The translations under genes were made by a program, and so were the position numbers. Below, piece by piece: positions 61,841-64,000 of a stretch of DNA of 64,000 nt (the first letter of the stretch is position 1; the number at the start of each line of letters is the position of its first letter). This DNA comes from Streptomyces olivochromogenes. GTDB taxonomy: Bacteria; Actinomycetota; Actinomycetes; Streptomycetales; Streptomycetaceae. A model generated the notes under the pieces. It had not been told where the DNA came from. It made no database searches and was given only the letters and a program-made list of their open reading frames with translations. The stretch lies in assembly GCF_001514115.1 (NCBI RefSeq), contig NZ_KQ948469.1:144705-208704 (forward strand), given 5' to 3'.

Positions 61841-61883
61841 CCTCACACCTCACCCCCACGCGACCCCGTCCCGGAGCTGACCC

Positions 61884-63416
61884 ATGCCCGCACAGCGATC
61901 CGTGCTCACCCTCGTACCCCGCCCCACCAAGGCCGCACTGCGGCCGGGACACTTCACGCTCGACGCCGGCACCGCGCTGCACATCGGCGCGGGCGCCGAA
62001 CCGGCCGCACACCTGCTGCGCACCCTGCTCGCCCCCGCCACCGGGCTGTCCCTGCGGCCGTCCCCGGACGGACAGTTCGCCCTGACACTCGACCCCGGAC
62101 TCACCGGCCTCGGCGAAGAGGGGTACGGGCTCACCGTCGCCCCGCACGCCGTGCTGCTGCGCGCCGCACACCTGACCGGTCTGCTGCGCGGCATCCAGAC
62201 GCTCCGCCAACTCCTGCCCCCTCAGGCCTTGTCGGACACTCCGCAGCGCGGTACACGGTGGCTGCTGCCGTGCGCCGAGATCACCGACGTCCCCCGCCAC
62301 CCCTGGCGCGGCGCGATGCTGGACGTGGCACGCCACTTCCAGCCCGTCTCCTACCTGCGCAGGTACGTCGACCTGTTGGCCCTGCACAAGATCAGCGTGT
62401 TCCACCTGCATCTCACCGACGACCAGGGCTGGCGCATGCCGGTCGCCGCACTGCCCAAGCTCACCGAGATCGGCGGCCACCGCGCCGAGTCCCAGAAGGG
62501 CCCGGCCGGCAGCGACACGTACGACGGCATCCCGCACGGCGGGTCGTACACACGGGACGAACTCGTCGGCCTGGTCCGGTACGCGGCCGCTCGCGGCGTC
62601 ACCGTCATGCCGGAGATAGAGATGCCCGGCCATGTACGCGCCGCCCTCGCCGCCTACCCCGAACTGGGCAACCATCCGGAGCGCCCCCTCGACGTCTGGA
62701 CCCGCTGGGGCGTGTGCGACACCGTCCTCGGTGTCCACGACGAGGTCCTCGACTTCTGCCGCACCGTCCTCGACGAGGTCATGGACGTCTTCCCCTCGCC
62801 GTACATCCACATCGGCGGCGAGGAGTGCCCCACCACCGAGTGGACGCACAGTGTCGCCGTGCGGGAACGAGCGGTGGCGCAGGGCCTGCCGGGCCCCGCG
62901 GCCCTGCACGGCTGGTTCCTCGGGCAGATCGGCGACTTCCTCGTCCGGCACGGACGCCGCCCGGTCGGCTGGGCCGAGACCGGCACCGAACTGCCCCTCG
63001 ACTTCACCGTGATGACCTGGCGCGACTCGGCCCACACTCTGACGGCGGCCCGCCGCGGCCACCCCGTCGTCAGCGCCTACCACCGGGCCACCTACCTCGA
63101 CTACGCCCAGTCCGGCGACCCGCGCGAGCCACTGGCCCAGCCCGGAAACATCGTCGATCTGCGCGCCGTCCACGCCCACGATCCCGTACCCGAGGACGCG
63201 GACCCCGACGTGGCCGGGCGGGTGCTCGGCACCCAGACCCAGCTGTGGACCGAGTTCGTCACGACGCCCGCCCACATCGAGTACCTGACCTACCCGCGGC
63301 TGTGCGCCCTCGCCGACCGCGCCTGGAGCGGCGCGAGCGACTGGGCCGACTTCCGCTCCCGCCTCGACGAGCACACCGTACGGCTCGACGCCCTCGATGT
63401 CCGGCAACACCCCTGA
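61884..63416 (+). CDS. GH20 beta-N-acetylhexosaminidase (DasD-like)
   Basis: A protein of 510 residues, with no signal peptide, so it is intracellular. It has an N-terminal GH20b domain (LTLVPRPTKAAL) and the catalytic barrel: RGAMLDVARHFQP, FHLHLTDDQGWRM, VMPEIEMPGHV, and YIHIGGEECPTTEW. The last carries the catalytic pair, where the usual Asp-Glu (GGDE) is Glu-Glu. MTWRD and TQLWTEFV complete the site. It would split imported chitooligosaccharides to N-acetylglucosamine, as DasD does. It starts 43 bases after the permease; a GGAG-type site is weak (CCGGAGCTGACCC). Confidence 0.87.
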   Translation: MPAQRSVLTLVPRPTKAALRPGHFTLDAGTALHIGAGAEPAAHLLRTLLAPATGLSLRPSPDGQFALTLDPGLTGLGEEGYGLTVAPHAVLLRAAHLTGLLRGIQTLRQLLPPQALSDTPQRGTRWLLPCAEITDVPRHPWRGAMLDVARHFQPVSYLRRYVDLLALHKISVFHLHLTDDQGWRMPVAALPKLTEIGGHRAESQKGPAGSDTYDGIPHGGSYTRDELVGLVRYAAARGVTVMPEIEMPGHVRAALAAYPELGNHPERPLDVWTRWGVCDTVLGVHDEVLDFCRTVLDEVMDVFPSPYIHIGGEECPTTEWTHSVAVRERAVAQGLPGPAALHGWFLGQIGDFLVRHGRRPVGWAETGTELPLDFTVMTWRDSAHTLTAARRGHPVVSAYHRATYLDYAQSGDPREPLAQPGNIVDLRAVHAHDPVPEDADPDVAGRVLGTQTQLWTEFVTTPAHIEYLTYPRLCALADRAWSGASDWADFRSRLDEHTVRLDALDVRQHP

Positions 63417-63475
63417 CCCTGTCCCGTTCCGGGAATCACCCCACCTTCCTGGAGAGGAACAACCTTGACTTCCTC

Positions 63476-63493
63476 CCCCTCGTAAACGAGGGG
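63476..63493. repeat. Subterminal hairpin of an IS200/IS605-type element (right end)
   Basis: CCCCTCG-TAAA-CGAGGGG forms a 7-bp stem just beyond the tnpB 3' end. Such palindromes near the right end are what TnpA recognises, and they form part of the guide RNA of TnpB. The element boundary is probably near 63464-63470 (CTTGACTTCC). Confidence 0.6.
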
Positions 63494-63497
63494 ATTC

Positions 63498-64000
63498 CTA
63501 CGGCTCGCGCCGTGGGGTTTTCTGCTTCGCCGCCGACTGCCCGCCCGGAGTTCTCCGTTGAGGTCTTACACCAGCTCCACAGACAGACACCGCCAGCCCG
63601 GCGGCCAAAAGATTCTTCGCCGCGTTCACGTCCCGGTCGTGGACCGTTCCGCAGCCGCACGTCCAGGTGCGGACATTCAGCGGCATCCTGTCCTGCAAGG
63701 CACCGCAGTGGGAGCACAACTTGGAGGAGGGGAAAAAGCGGTCCACGACCACCACGTCCCGCCCGTACCAGGCGGCCTTGTACTCCAGAAGGCTCCGGAA
63801 CTCCGCCCACGCGGCATCACTGATGGCGCGGGCGAGTTTCCGGTTGGTGACCATATTGCGCACGGCCAGGTCCTCGATCACGAGCGTTTGGTTTTCGCGC
63901 ACGAGTCGAGTGGTCAGCTTGTGCAGGCCGTCCCTGCGCCGGTCCGTGATCCGGGCGTGGATCCTGGCGACCTTGCGGCGTGCCTTCTCCCGGTTCGCGG
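63498..64000 (-). CDS. tnpB: TnpB, IS200/IS605 OrfB-type protein (C-terminal part)
   Basis: A frame with no start in the window enters from the right edge and ends at 63498, about 166 residues. LVIEDLAVRNM holds the second RuvC catalytic residue (Glu), FFPSSKLCSHCGALQDRMPL with TWTCGCGTVHDRDVNAAKN the zinc finger and third catalytic Asp. These are the marks of TnpB, the RNA-guided nuclease related to Cas12. The C-terminal tail (RRTPGGQSAAKQKTPRREP) follows. The N-terminus and any tnpA are outside the window. The element sits directly behind the GH20 gene. Confidence 0.88.
   Translation of the reverse strand, partial: ANREKARRKVARIHARITDRRRDGLHKLTTRLVRENQTLVIEDLAVRNMVTNRKLARAISDAAWAEFRSLLEYKAAWYGRDVVVVDRFFPSSKLCSHCGALQDRMPLNVRTWTCGCGTVHDRDVNAAKNLLAAGLAVSVCGAGVRPQRRTPGGQSAAKQKTPRREP

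Noticed and set aside
57613..63416. The canonical dasR-dasABC-dasD locus itself
   Set aside because: Gene order matches, but the regulator's N-terminal half differs clearly from DasR as I know it, so a paralogous locus is more likely.

Overview
The window is high-GC DNA with strong third-position GC bias, Shine-Dalgarno sites of the GGAGG type, frequent GTG/TTG starts, Tat-exported enzymes, an SCO2400-type zinc-ribbon protein and many LacI/GntR/XRE regulators. All of this points to a Streptomyces (or close relative) chromosome, in a metabolically accessory region. I found no rRNA, tRNA, phage module, CRISPR array or PKS/NRPS genes.

Layout. (1) 1-6.7 kb: the 5' part of a large membrane protein running off the left edge, an HdeD-type membrane protein plus a broken second copy, a 3-hydroxyacyl-CoA dehydrogenase-like enzyme, a STAS protein, and an AraC regulator divergent from a fosmidomycin-resistance-like MFS pump. 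(2) 6.9-12 kb: a PucR regulator divergent from an NCS1 permease - NTF2-like protein - aldehyde dehydrogenase operon that ends in a 21-bp-stem terminator. (3) 12.2-16.6 kb: an SCO2400-like protein, then a minus-strand operon of class II aldolase, HAD phosphatase, DhaL and DhaK. (4) 17-20.6 kb: a small unknown protein, a DJ-1/PfpI protein, a PHB-depolymerase-like esterase, and an XRE/MmyB regulator facing the stump of a lost epimerase gene. (5) 20.8-28.7 kb: LacI regulator, FAD oxidoreductase, HyuA-like protein, HExxH protein, ion-transporter-like permease and a Tat-secreted beta-propeller protein, looking like one catabolic unit of unknown substrate. (6) 28.9-41.2 kb: a secreted GH16-ricin glucanase, then LacI, an ABC sugar importer, a GH38 alpha-mannosidase and a GH2 beta-galactosidase, with three adjacent LacI-type operators in the promoter. 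(7) 41.3-51.3 kb: XRE-cupin regulator with threonine aldolase, YCII protein, lipoprotein pair, Tat phosphoesterase, M24-like protein, a PNPOx remnant, a glutamine-amidotransferase/methyltransferase fusion, a MOSC protein and cyanase. (8) 51.4-57.3 kb: a redox module with flavin reductase, two MmyB-type XRE regulators, a methyltransferase, a broken IS5 transposase and two short-chain dehydrogenases. Three of its upstream regions share a TCCTGGGTG motif. (9) 57.6-64 kb: a second das-like chitooligosaccharide locus, with a GntR regulator divergent from binding protein, two permeases and a GH20 hexosaminidase. Its binding-protein gene carries an apparent frameshift, and an IS200/IS605-type tnpB element lies directly behind it.

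The common theme is several self-contained import-plus-hydrolysis units, each with its own repressor and visible operator repeats, interspersed with gene remnants (HdeD, epimerase, PNPOx, IS5, frameshifted binding protein). No single novel defence or mobile system is evident. The most unusual points are the FAD oxidoreductase/HyuA/HExxH cluster, the amidotransferase-methyltransferase fusion, the shared operator motif of the redox module and the damaged das-like locus.
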